Shown here: positions 57,206 to 64,000 of the stretch, piece by piece
Numbering within the stretch: the stretch's first letter is position 1
Layout: each line of letters starts with the position of its first letter
Assembly (NCBI RefSeq): GCF_900142755.1
Contig: NZ_FRCA01000002.1
Coordinates: 396,823 to 460,822, forward strand
DNA from: Halomonas cupida
GTDB lineage: Bacteria > Pseudomonadota > Gammaproteobacteria > Pseudomonadales > Halomonadaceae
DNA: 64,000 nucleotides
Direction: 5' to 3'
Notes under the pieces: generated by a model
Databases searched by the model: none
What the model saw: the letters and a program-made list of their open reading frames with translations, nothing else
Told to the model about the DNA's origin: nothing
Position numbers and translations under genes: made by a program

Positions 57206-59419
57206 ATGCTCCCCAACCGACTCCCCTTCTCGCTCAAACCGCTGGCGCTGACGTTCAGACCTTCGAGAAACCGTCCATCACTGCCCTGGACCATCGCTGC
57301 GGCTCTGATCGCCGCAGTCGTCTCATCCAGCGCTCTGGCACAGGACCAGCAGGACGCCAATTCCCGGAACATCAACACCCAGAACAACAGTGCCCAGGAC
57401 ACCACCCTCACCACCATGACCGTGGTGGGCGATGCGGCTACCAAGACCGACACGCCCATGAATGAAGTGCCTCAAGCCACTTCAACGGTCACCTTCGAGG
57501 AATACGATCAGCGTGGAGCACGGACGGTGCAGCGTGCCCTCAACTACACACCGGGCGCCTACACCAACCAGGTCGGAGCCTCCAACCGCTACGACTACAT
57601 CGTGCTGCGCGGTTTCTCGGATGGCAGCGTCAACAACACTTTCCTCGATGGCATGAAAGTGATGGGCGATGGTGCAGCCTTCAGTTCATTGACCATCGAC
57701 CCCTGGTTCCTTGAGTCCATTGAGGTGGTCAAGGGACCGGCATCAGTGCTCTATGGTCGCGCGTCTCCTGGCGGTGTCGTGGCCCTGACCAGCCGCCGTC
57801 CGGAGTTCGAGGATAGCGGAGAGATTCGCCTCGGGTTCGGTACCAACAACCAGCGCGAGGCAGCCTTCGACGTCACCGGCGCCCTGGGCGAGGACAAGCG
57901 TGTGGCCTACCGCCTCACCGGGCGCGGCAGTGCGGCGGATACCCAGTTCGACCATGTCGAGGAGGAGAGCTACTTCTTCGCCCCTCAGTTGACCTGGGAC
58001 ATCACCGATGCCACCAGCCTGAATCTGTATGCGTACCTCTCCCACCAACCGGAGGGTGGCTACCACGCGGGTCTGCCCTATGAAGGCACGGTGAGTAGCC
58101 ACAACGGCAAGCACATCGACAATACCTTCTATGAAGGCGAAGACGACTACGACAAGTTCGAACGCGACCAGACCCTGCTGGGCTACGAGTTCGAACATCG
58201 CTTCGGCAGCGGCATGACGGCGCGTCAGAAGCTGCGCTACCTGGAAGCCGATGTCGATATGGATCAGGTCTATGCCTATGGCTGGGCCAACGATAACGAG
58301 TTGATTCGTTACTTCTCTGGCGCCGATGAGCACCTCACTGCGCTGACCGTCGACAACCAGTTCGAGTGGGATGTCTCGACCGGCGACCTCGACCATCTGC
58401 TGCTGTTCGGCGTCGACTACCAGACCCGCGACAATGATGTGGTCTGGCCGTCCGGCGCCTTCCCCAACATCGACGCCTTCAACCCGAGCTATGGTGCTGA
58501 CCCGACGGCCATGTATGCCTCGACTCGAGAGCGTCACGAGATCGACCAGACCGGTATCTACCTTCAGGACCAGATGCAGTGGGATCGCTGGCACCTGACC
58601 CTGGGCGGGCGCTATGACTGGGTGGATATCAAGAACACCGATCGCGACTCTGATACTGCCAGCACGCTGGACGATACCCAGTTCAGTGGTCGTGTCGGCC
58701 TGCTGTATGCCTTCGACAATGGCATGTCTCCCTATATCAGCTACAACACTGCCTTCACACCAACCAGCTTCGTCGATGCCAATGGCGATCTACTCAAACC
58801 GATGGAAGGCGAGCAGTATGAGGCGGGCCTGAAGTACCAGCCCACCGGCACCCGTGACCACTACTCCATTGCCCTGTTCCACATCACTCAGGAGAACGTG
58901 GCAACCAAGGAGCAGCCAACCGACGACTATCGCGCTATCGGCGAGATCGAGTCCCAGGGCATCGAGCTGGAAGCACGTACTCAGATCACTGATGCCTTCA
59001 GTCTGCAAGCGGGCTATACCTTCACCGACGCCACCTACAGCAAGAGCGATGATCCCACCGAGGAAGGCAATGAAGCCATCTACTCGCCGCGTCATATGGC
59101 CAGCGCCTGGGGCTACTATGATTTCAAGGGCAGTGATTTCAAGGGCGGTGCCCTGGCCGGTCTGAACGCAGGCCTTGGTGTACGCTACAACGCCGATATC
59201 CAGGCGGATCGTGCCAATACAGAGAAGGTCCCGGACTACACACTGGTCGATGCGACCCTCGGCTACGATTTCAGCAATGTGGGCCTGCAGGGTGTCTCGG
59301 CACGCCTCAACGTCAACAACCTGCTGGACAAGGACTATGTCGCTTCGTGCAACTCGCTGGAGTTCTGCTACTTCGGTGCGGAGCGCAGCGTCGAAGCCAC
59401 GGTGTCCTACCGCTTCTGA
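57206..59419 (+). CDS. TonB-dependent receptor of the FhuA/FoxA (hydroxamate) type
   Basis: The 737-residue protein has a long signal region (cleavage near SSALAQ), a TonB-box-like TTMTVVG, the plug (GAYTNQVGASNRYDYIVLRG, IESIEVVKGPASVLYG-type VVKGPASVLYGRASPGGVVA, LTSRRPEF) and a barrel whose end, DKDYVASCNSLEFCYFGAER then SVEATVSYRF, is characteristic of ferrichrome/ferrioxamine receptors with the paired cysteines. It is separate from the biosynthetic locus and likely serves xenosiderophore uptake. A short DFKGSDFKGG duplication is seen near residue 645. Confidence 0.92.
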   Translation: MLPNRLPFSLKPLALTFRPSRNRPSLPWTIAAALIAAVVSSSALAQDQQDANSRNINTQNNSAQDTTLTTMTVVGDAATKTDTPMNEVPQATSTVTFEEYDQRGARTVQRALNYTPGAYTNQVGASNRYDYIVLRGFSDGSVNNTFLDGMKVMGDGAAFSSLTIDPWFLESIEVVKGPASVLYGRASPGGVVALTSRRPEFEDSGEIRLGFGTNNQREAAFDVTGALGEDKRVAYRLTGRGSAADTQFDHVEEESYFFAPQLTWDITDATSLNLYAYLSHQPEGGYHAGLPYEGTVSSHNGKHIDNTFYEGEDDYDKFERDQTLLGYEFEHRFGSGMTARQKLRYLEADVDMDQVYAYGWANDNELIRYFSGADEHLTALTVDNQFEWDVSTGDLDHLLLFGVDYQTRDNDVVWPSGAFPNIDAFNPSYGADPTAMYASTRERHEIDQTGIYLQDQMQWDRWHLTLGGRYDWVDIKNTDRDSDTASTLDDTQFSGRVGLLYAFDNGMSPYISYNTAFTPTSFVDANGDLLKPMEGEQYEAGLKYQPTGTRDHYSIALFHITQENVATKEQPTDDYRAIGEIESQGIELEARTQITDAFSLQAGYTFTDATYSKSDDPTEEGNEAIYSPRHMASAWGYYDFKGSDFKGGALAGLNAGLGVRYNADIQADRANTEKVPDYTLVDATLGYDFSNVGLQGVSARLNVNNLLDKDYVASCNSLEFCYFGAERSVEATVSYRF

Positions 59420-59538
59420 TACCGCTTCTGCCGGTGTCGCCCTGCACCCTGCCATGACAAACCCCGCGCAAGCTGCCTATGATGTCGATGGGCGGTTTGC
59501 CCGGATCAGCCCGGGCTTTTCTGAACTCGAGGGCAGTC

Positions 59539-61014
59539 ATGACGCAGGGAATCCTGATTGGCGGCTGCGATGCCGGCAAGGTCTATCTGAATCCACGCTA
59601 CGCCAACCGACACGGGCTGGTGGCAGGCGCCACCGGTACCGGCAAGACGGTGACCCTGCAATGCCTGGCCGAGGGCTTTTCTGACCTCGGCGTGCCAGTG
59701 TTTCTAGCCGATGTGAAGGGCGATATCTCAGGCATGAGCCAGGCTGGTAAAGCGCACCCCAAGGTCGATGAACGGTTGCAGGCCATCGGCATCGATGACT
59801 ACCAGGCCCGTGGATATCCAGTGGCCTACTGGGACCTGTTTGCGAAGAAGGGGACTCCGGTGCGCACCACGGTGTCGGAAATGGGCCCGCAGCTGCTGTC
59901 ACGCCTGATGGATCTCAATGACACTCAGGAAGGCGTGATGACGCTGGTATTCGAGTTCGCCGACAGCGAGGGCATGCTGCTGGTGGACCTCGCAGATCTG
60001 CGCTCTACGCTGGAATACCTCGCCGAGCACGGCAAGGAACTGGGGGCGGGTTACGGCGTGGCCAAATCATCGGTCAATGCCATCCTGCGCCGCCTGCTGA
60101 TGCTCGAACGGGAAGGTGGCGAAGCCTTCTTCGGTGAGCCGGCGCTGCAGCTGGATGACTTCATGCAGACCACGCGGGACGGCCGCGGCATCATCAATCT
60201 GCTGGCGGCGGATACGCTGATCCAGAATCCTCGTGTCTACTCGACCTTCCTGTTGTGGCTGCTGTCGGAGCTGTTCGAGACGCTTCCGGAATTGGGTGAT
60301 CCCGACAAACCGATCATGGTGTTCTTCTTCGACGAAGCTCATCTGCTGTTCAAGGATGCACCCAAGGCCCTGCTGGAAAAGATCGAACAGGTCGTGCGCC
60401 TGATCCGCTCCAAGGGAGTGGGCGTGTACTTCGTCACCCAAAGTCCCGCAGACATCCCTGAAACCGTGCTGGCCCAGCTCGGCAACCGGGTCCAGCACGC
60501 CCTGCGTGCCTATACCCCCAATGAGCGCAAGGCGGTACGCGTCGCCGCCCAGTCGTTCCGGGAGAATCCCGAGTTGGACACCGTCACTGCGATCAGCGAG
60601 CTCGGCGTCGGTGAGGCCCTGGTGTCCACGTTGATGGACAAGGGCATCCCGTCTCAGGTGGAGCGCGTGCTGGTGCGCCCGCCCCAGTCTCGCATGGGTA
60701 TGGTCACCGATGAGGAACGCGAGGCAGTACTGGCTCATGACCCCAACCTGCGCCGCTACCGGGATGCGGTGGATCCACGTTCGGCCCACGAGATTCTCGC
60801 TGAACGCACGGCAAAGGCCATGGCCGAGCAGGAGAAGGCTCAACAGCAGGCCAAGGCCGAGAAAAAGGGAGGCACCAGCAAGTCGAGTGGGCGCCGCTCG
60901 AGCAACCGCCAGAGCAGCACCGAAGCCTTCGTCAAGAGCATGGCGCGCACCCTGGGCAGCAGCCTGGGACGGCAACTACTGCGTGGCATCATGGGCTCGC
61001 TATTGAAGAAGTGA
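59539..61014 (+). CDS. HerA-like ATPase of the DUF853/YjgR family
   Basis: 491 residues from ATG 59539. It carries Walker A in LVAGATGTGKTVTLQ (near residues 30-40), the strand FLADVKGDISGMSQ, Walker B IMVFFFDEAHLLFKDAP and the sensor-like VYFVTQSPADIPETVLAQLG, NRVQHALRAYTP. The C-terminus is a Lys/Ala/Ser-rich low-complexity region and a basic helix (SMARTLGSSLGRQLLRG). Family members are HerA/FtsK-like ATPases of unknown cellular role. The upstream extension to 59479 lacks a ribosome binding site. Confidence 0.9.
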   Translation: MTQGILIGGCDAGKVYLNPRYANRHGLVAGATGTGKTVTLQCLAEGFSDLGVPVFLADVKGDISGMSQAGKAHPKVDERLQAIGIDDYQARGYPVAYWDLFAKKGTPVRTTVSEMGPQLLSRLMDLNDTQEGVMTLVFEFADSEGMLLVDLADLRSTLEYLAEHGKELGAGYGVAKSSVNAILRRLLMLEREGGEAFFGEPALQLDDFMQTTRDGRGIINLLAADTLIQNPRVYSTFLLWLLSELFETLPELGDPDKPIMVFFFDEAHLLFKDAPKALLEKIEQVVRLIRSKGVGVYFVTQSPADIPETVLAQLGNRVQHALRAYTPNERKAVRVAAQSFRENPELDTVTAISELGVGEALVSTLMDKGIPSQVERVLVRPPQSRMGMVTDEEREAVLAHDPNLRRYRDAVDPRSAHEILAERTAKAMAEQEKAQQQAKAEKKGGTSKSSGRRSSNRQSSTEAFVKSMARTLGSSLGRQLLRGIMGSLLKK

Positions 61015-61051
61015 ACGCTGGTTCAGGCTCAGGTTCAGTCTCAGCCCCCGC

Positions 61052-62089
61052 TCACATCTTCCACATGGCCAGTTGCTGCAGATACTCGTGCCGAGCACGC
61101 TCAGGCGACATCGGCGCCAGACGCACGGCGGCACCGGGCATGCATTGCGCCAGACGTGCGCAGGACTGTGGTGTCAGGGCGCCCAGTCGCGGGTAGCCGC
61201 CGATGGTCTGGCGGTCGTTCATCAGAATGATCGGCTGACCATCCGGTGGCACCTGCACCGCACCCAACGGAATGCCCTCCGAGACCATGCCGCTCATGGC
61301 GCAGTCCAGCGGCGTTCCCGTCAAACGAATTCCCATCCGATCGGCGCGCTGATCAACCTGCCACTGTTGCTCGAAGGCACGGAACAGACTGGTGCCACTG
61401 AAGGCGTGAATCTGCGCTCCCGGCACCAGATCAAGACGCACGATGTTCTTCTCACCAGCTATGTTCTCACCAGCTACGGCCTCACCAGCAGCGACACCAC
61501 CAGCAGCGACACCACCAGCAGCGACACCACCAGCAGTGACACCACTGGCAGGTAGTGTCGACCGGGCCTCTTCCGGTAACTGACCAGGCCTTGCCAGGGA
61601 GGCTTGCCTGGCCTGACGATCCGCCCCCTCCAGACGATCTGCCACCTGCAACGTCCTGCCCTGGCCATCGAGCCCGCCCAGCCCTTCGCGTACCGTGCTG
61701 GTGACACTGCCCATCACCGGGTCGGCCAGCACACCGCCAGGTATGGCGAGATAGGCTCTAAGCCCCGATTGCGGTCCACCAAAGGCCAGAGTCTGCCCCG
61801 CCTTCAAGGTAAAACGCTGGCCTGACGTCAGCGGGGCGCCATCGACGGTGGCTGCCAGATCCGCTCCGGCCAGCGCCAGCAAGGTGTCTGCCTCGGCCAC
61901 CAGGCTCAGGCCCCCGACCATGACCTCGATACCCGCGGCGTCCGGGGCATTGCCCAGCAACCAGTTGGCCCAGCCCAATGAAATCCAGTCCATGGCACCG
62001 CCCTGGGTGACTCCCAGATGACGCACACCCCGGCGCCCGCCATCCACCACCAGCGCCAGAGGACCGGCACGTTCCACCCTGAGTGTCAT
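61052..62089 (-). CDS. pxpC: 5-oxoprolinase subunit PxpC (KipA-like)
   Basis: A 345-residue biotin-dependent carboxyltransferase-family protein: VEGxGP-type start replaced by LRVERAGPLALVVDGGRRGV, RHLGVTQGGAMDWISLGWAN, LALAGADLAATVDG, GPQSGLRAYLAIPGG, MGIRLTGTPLDCAMSGMVSE and LMNDRQTIGGYPRLGALT. With PxpA and PxpB it cleaves 5-oxoproline to glutamate using ATP. Residues about 179-213 are an insert made of seven 15-bp units encoding GVAAG-like repeats. The gene overlaps pxpB by four bases. Confidence 0.92.
   Translation of the reverse strand: MTLRVERAGPLALVVDGGRRGVRHLGVTQGGAMDWISLGWANWLLGNAPDAAGIEVMVGGLSLVAEADTLLALAGADLAATVDGAPLTSGQRFTLKAGQTLAFGGPQSGLRAYLAIPGGVLADPVMGSVTSTVREGLGGLDGQGRTLQVADRLEGADRQARQASLARPGQLPEEARSTLPASGVTAGGVAAGGVAAGGVAAGEAVAGENIAGEKNIVRLDLVPGAQIHAFSGTSLFRAFEQQWQVDQRADRMGIRLTGTPLDCAMSGMVSEGIPLGAVQVPPDGQPIILMNDRQTIGGYPRLGALTPQSCARLAQCMPGAAVRLAPMSPERARHEYLQQLAMWKM
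61451..61555. repeat. 15-bp in-frame tandem repeat, seven copies
   Basis: Units of the type ACCACCAGCAGCGAC (plus strand), three nearly identical and four diverged, encode GVTAG/GVAAG/EAVAG/ENIAG inside pxpC. Confidence 0.9.
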
Positions 62090-62835
62090 GAGCGGCCCTC
62101 CCCGTTGGGTCTCTCACTGCCAACGCCCGGCTGCGGCGTGGTATCTCCGCCCTGGGCCATGAAGGCTTCGCGATCGATGGCAACGAAGCGCACGCGATCG
62201 CCGGGACGAAACAGGGTGTAACCCTCGCGCTGGCGATCGAACAGCTTGACGGCGGTTCGTCCCAGCAGATTCCAGCCGCCTGGCGACGGTGCAGGATAGA
62301 TGGCAGTCTGACGATCGGCGATGCCGACACTGCCTGCCGCCACCTTCTGGCGTGGTGTCTTCAGGCGCGGTGTGGCCATGGCTTCCTCGATCAGCCCCAT
62401 GAAGCCGTAACCCGGCGCAAACCCCAGCGCGAAAACGCTGTAATCCCGCGCGGTATGTCGTTGAATCACTTCATTGATGTCGGTGCCGAGGCGCTCGGCA
62501 ACCAGTGGCAGCTCCGGCCCGACTGAGACGTCATACCACACCGGAATCTCATGCAGCGTACCGGCCTCGCCGTCGCGGGGTTCCAGGCCCATCAGTGCCT
62601 GAGAGAGACGAGCACGCGCCTCGGGCAGCGCCAACTGCTTGATGTCAATCTGCACCAGCACCGTGGTGTAGGACGGCACCACCTCCAGCGCCAGCTCGCC
62701 CAGAGCATCCCGGATGCTGTCGACCGCCGCCAGTACCCAGGGCATATGGGCTTCATCGATTCGGTCGAAGAGACGCACGATCAGTGAGTCGAAAGCCACG
62801 GTTTCCAGCCGTGGCATCAGCGGGCTCCTGCTCAC
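62086..62835 (-). CDS. pxpB: 5-oxoprolinase subunit PxpB (KipI-like)
   Basis: The 249-residue protein has the PxpB/KipI blocks [80 protein letters not shown] and [20 protein letters not shown]. It forms a complex with PxpC. It overlaps pxpA by four bases and pxpC by four, giving a compact pxpA-pxpB-pxpC operon on the minus strand. Confidence 0.93.
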   Translation of the reverse strand: MSRSPLMPRLETVAFDSLIVRLFDRIDEAHMPWVLAAVDSIRDALGELALEVVPSYTTVLVQIDIKQLALPEARARLSQALMGLEPRDGEAGTLHEIPVWYDVSVGPELPLVAERLGTDINEVIQRHTARDYSVFALGFAPGYGFMGLIEEAMATPRLKTPRQKVAAGSVGIADRQTAIYPAPSPGGWNLLGRTAVKLFDRQREGYTLFRPGDRVRFVAIDREAFMAQGGDTTPQPGVGSERPNGEGRS

Positions 62836-63584
62836 GCGCCCTCCAGTGCATCAAAGGCCTCGCGAATGGCACGAACCGCGGCCACCGAGCTTTCATTGTC
62901 ACCGTGAACACAGAGCGTATCCGCAGCCAGTTGCAGCGGCCGGCCATTACGGGCGATGAGAGCTTCCCCCCGGGCCAGGGTCACGGCCTGCTGGACGATG
63001 GTGGCTTCATCATGGTGGACCGCATCCGGCTCGCGCCGAGACACCAGACGTCCTTCGCCGTCATAGGCGCGGTCGGCAAAGACCTCGAACCACAGCGTGA
63101 TGCCCTCCTCCTGCGCCAGGTCGCGAAGGGCGCCGGTATCCGCCGTGGACATCACCAATAACGGCAACTCGGGATCGTAGGCCTTGACCGCGCGCATGGT
63201 GGCACGCAGCAGTGTCAGGTCCCGTGCCATATCGTTGTACAGGGCGCCATGGGGTTTGACATAGCTCACCCGAGTGCCTTCGGCCCGGCACACCGCATCC
63301 AGCGCACCAATCTGATAGAGCACCAGGTTCTCGGCTTCCTGCGGTGAGACCGCCAGGCTACGGCGGCCGAATCCGACCAGGTCGGGATAGGCAGGGTGGG
63401 CACCGACACGGACGTCATTGGCCACCGCGTACCCGACGGTGCGGCGCATCACGTCCGGATCACCGGCATGAAAACCACAGGCGATATTGGCGCAGTCGAT
63501 GAAGGCCATGACATCGGCATCACGCCCCATCTGCCAGGCGCCGAAACTCTCGCCCACATCACAGTTAAGTAACGGAATCGTCAT
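62832..63584 (-). CDS. pxpA: 5-oxoprolinase subunit PxpA (LamB/YcsF family)
   Basis: A 250-residue protein with the conserved start [82 protein letters not shown] and [10 protein letters not shown]. It binds 5-oxoproline. In halophiles 5-oxoproline forms from glutamine and glutamate pools, so the operon probably recycles it. It is the first gene of the operon; no regulator is adjacent. Confidence 0.95.
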   Translation of the reverse strand: MTIPLLNCDVGESFGAWQMGRDADVMAFIDCANIACGFHAGDPDVMRRTVGYAVANDVRVGAHPAYPDLVGFGRRSLAVSPQEAENLVLYQIGALDAVCRAEGTRVSYVKPHGALYNDMARDLTLLRATMRAVKAYDPELPLLVMSTADTGALRDLAQEEGITLWFEVFADRAYDGEGRLVSRREPDAVHHDEATIVQQAVTLARGEALIARNGRPLQLAADTLCVHGDNESSVAAVRAIREAFDALEGA

Positions 63585-63821
63585 GGGAAATCCTCAATCG
63601 TTGTTGTATTTGATTCGTTGTTGCACTGGCCTGGACAGCCATTGCTCGACTCGATCATCGCCGAATTCAATCATTGATAACGAATCTATCGCTGTTGGCA
63701 GGCCCTCGTCCAACGCTGTTGCGCTGGAGTGAATTCGGATAAATCGTTGACGCCGATGGCAGTCCGGGCAAAGAATCACAGGGACTCTGACCAACAAAGC
63801 CACGATAACAGGAGAACCCTC

Positions 63822-64000
63822 ATGGCCGTATCCGATCCCTTCCACCTTGCCATCCAGGTCCGTGATATCGAGGAAGCCCGCCAGTTCTACGGTGAGTTCC
63901 TCGGTTGCCCGGAAGGTCGCTCTTCCAACGCCTGGGTCGATTTCGATCTCTATGGCCACCAGTTTGTCTGCCACCTGAATCCGGCTCTCAAGGATGCGGC
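63822..64000 (+). CDS. VOC-family (glyoxalase/dioxygenase-like) protein, N-terminal part
   Basis: Fifty-nine codons are present before the window ends. MAVSDPFHLAIQVRDIEEAR followed by QFYGEFLGCPEGRSSNAWVD and FDLYGHQFVCHL is a typical first beta-alpha-beta-beta-beta module of VOC proteins, with His9 as a probable metal ligand. AGGAG precedes the ATG. Specific activity cannot be assigned. The 237 bases before it, shared with divergent pxpA, contain no other gene. Confidence 0.85.
   Translation, partial: MAVSDPFHLAIQVRDIEEARQFYGEFLGCPEGRSSNAWVDFDLYGHQFVCHLNPALKDA

Overview
The window looks like a chromosomal segment of a moderately GC-rich gammaproteobacterium, most likely a Halomonas-type halophile. 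This rests on protein style (acidic, high-GC genes) and gene content only; no rRNA or other taxonomic marker is present. Several blocks can be separated.

Block 1 (1-13.6 kb) is an organic-acid catabolic locus. It holds a class III CoA-transferase (cut by the window edge), the decayed tail of an enoyl-CoA hydratase, a gamma-carbonic-anhydrase-like hexapeptide protein, a tripartite tricarboxylate transporter (TctCBA type), a succinate-semialdehyde-type aldehyde dehydrogenase, two beta-hydroxyacid dehydrogenases, a TRAP transporter (DctPQM type), a COG3618 lactonase-like amidohydrolase and a GntR/FCD regulator. An AT-rich palindrome with arms TGAATTATGA and TCATAATTCA, or a half of it, recurs before every transcription unit including gntR. 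I read it as the regulator's operator. The substrate is unknown.

Block 2 (13.96-30.28 kb) is a degraded integrative island in a tRNA-Ile(CAU) gene. A 48-bp repeat of the tRNA 3' end flanks it, and an 18-codon integrase remnant lies just inside the tRNA-side end. Its cargo is defence-related: a predicted ABC-three-component cassette (Mrr-like nuclease, middle component, Rad50-like ATPase), an AbiE toxin-antitoxin pair, a GIY-YIG/DUF4357 protein and a type I restriction-modification operon in the order hsdR-hsdS-prrC-hsdM, where prrC encodes a predicted tRNA anticodon nuclease. Remnants of a second hsdR, a SRAP/YedK peptidase gene and a probably frameshifted membrane protein gene lie among them.

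Block 3 (31.8-54.8 kb) is a complete NRPS-independent siderophore locus, closest in content to achromobactin and staphyloferrin B loci. Biosynthesis is a four-gene overlapping operon on the minus strand: an AcsD-like synthetase, a fused PLP decarboxylase/IucA-IucC protein, an SbnG/AcsB-like aldolase-family citrate synthase and an AcsA-like synthetase. Around it are two TonB-dependent receptors, an MFS exporter, binding protein, two FecCD permeases, ATPase, an RraA-like protein, two candidate iron-siderophore reductases (a sucrase/ferredoxin-like protein and FhuF) and a PchR-type AraC regulator. Candidate Fur boxes precede most units. A 171-bp MITE-like element occurs twice in inverted orientation; one copy sits inside the AraC gene and adds 57 codons without breaking the frame.

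Block 4 (55-64 kb) is mostly housekeeping: gdhA, rnk, a third (ferrichrome/ferrioxamine-type) receptor, a HerA-like ATPase (DUF853), the pxpABC 5-oxoprolinase operon and the start of a VOC-family gene. Short in-frame tandem duplications of about 15-27 bp are unusually common in genes of the right half.
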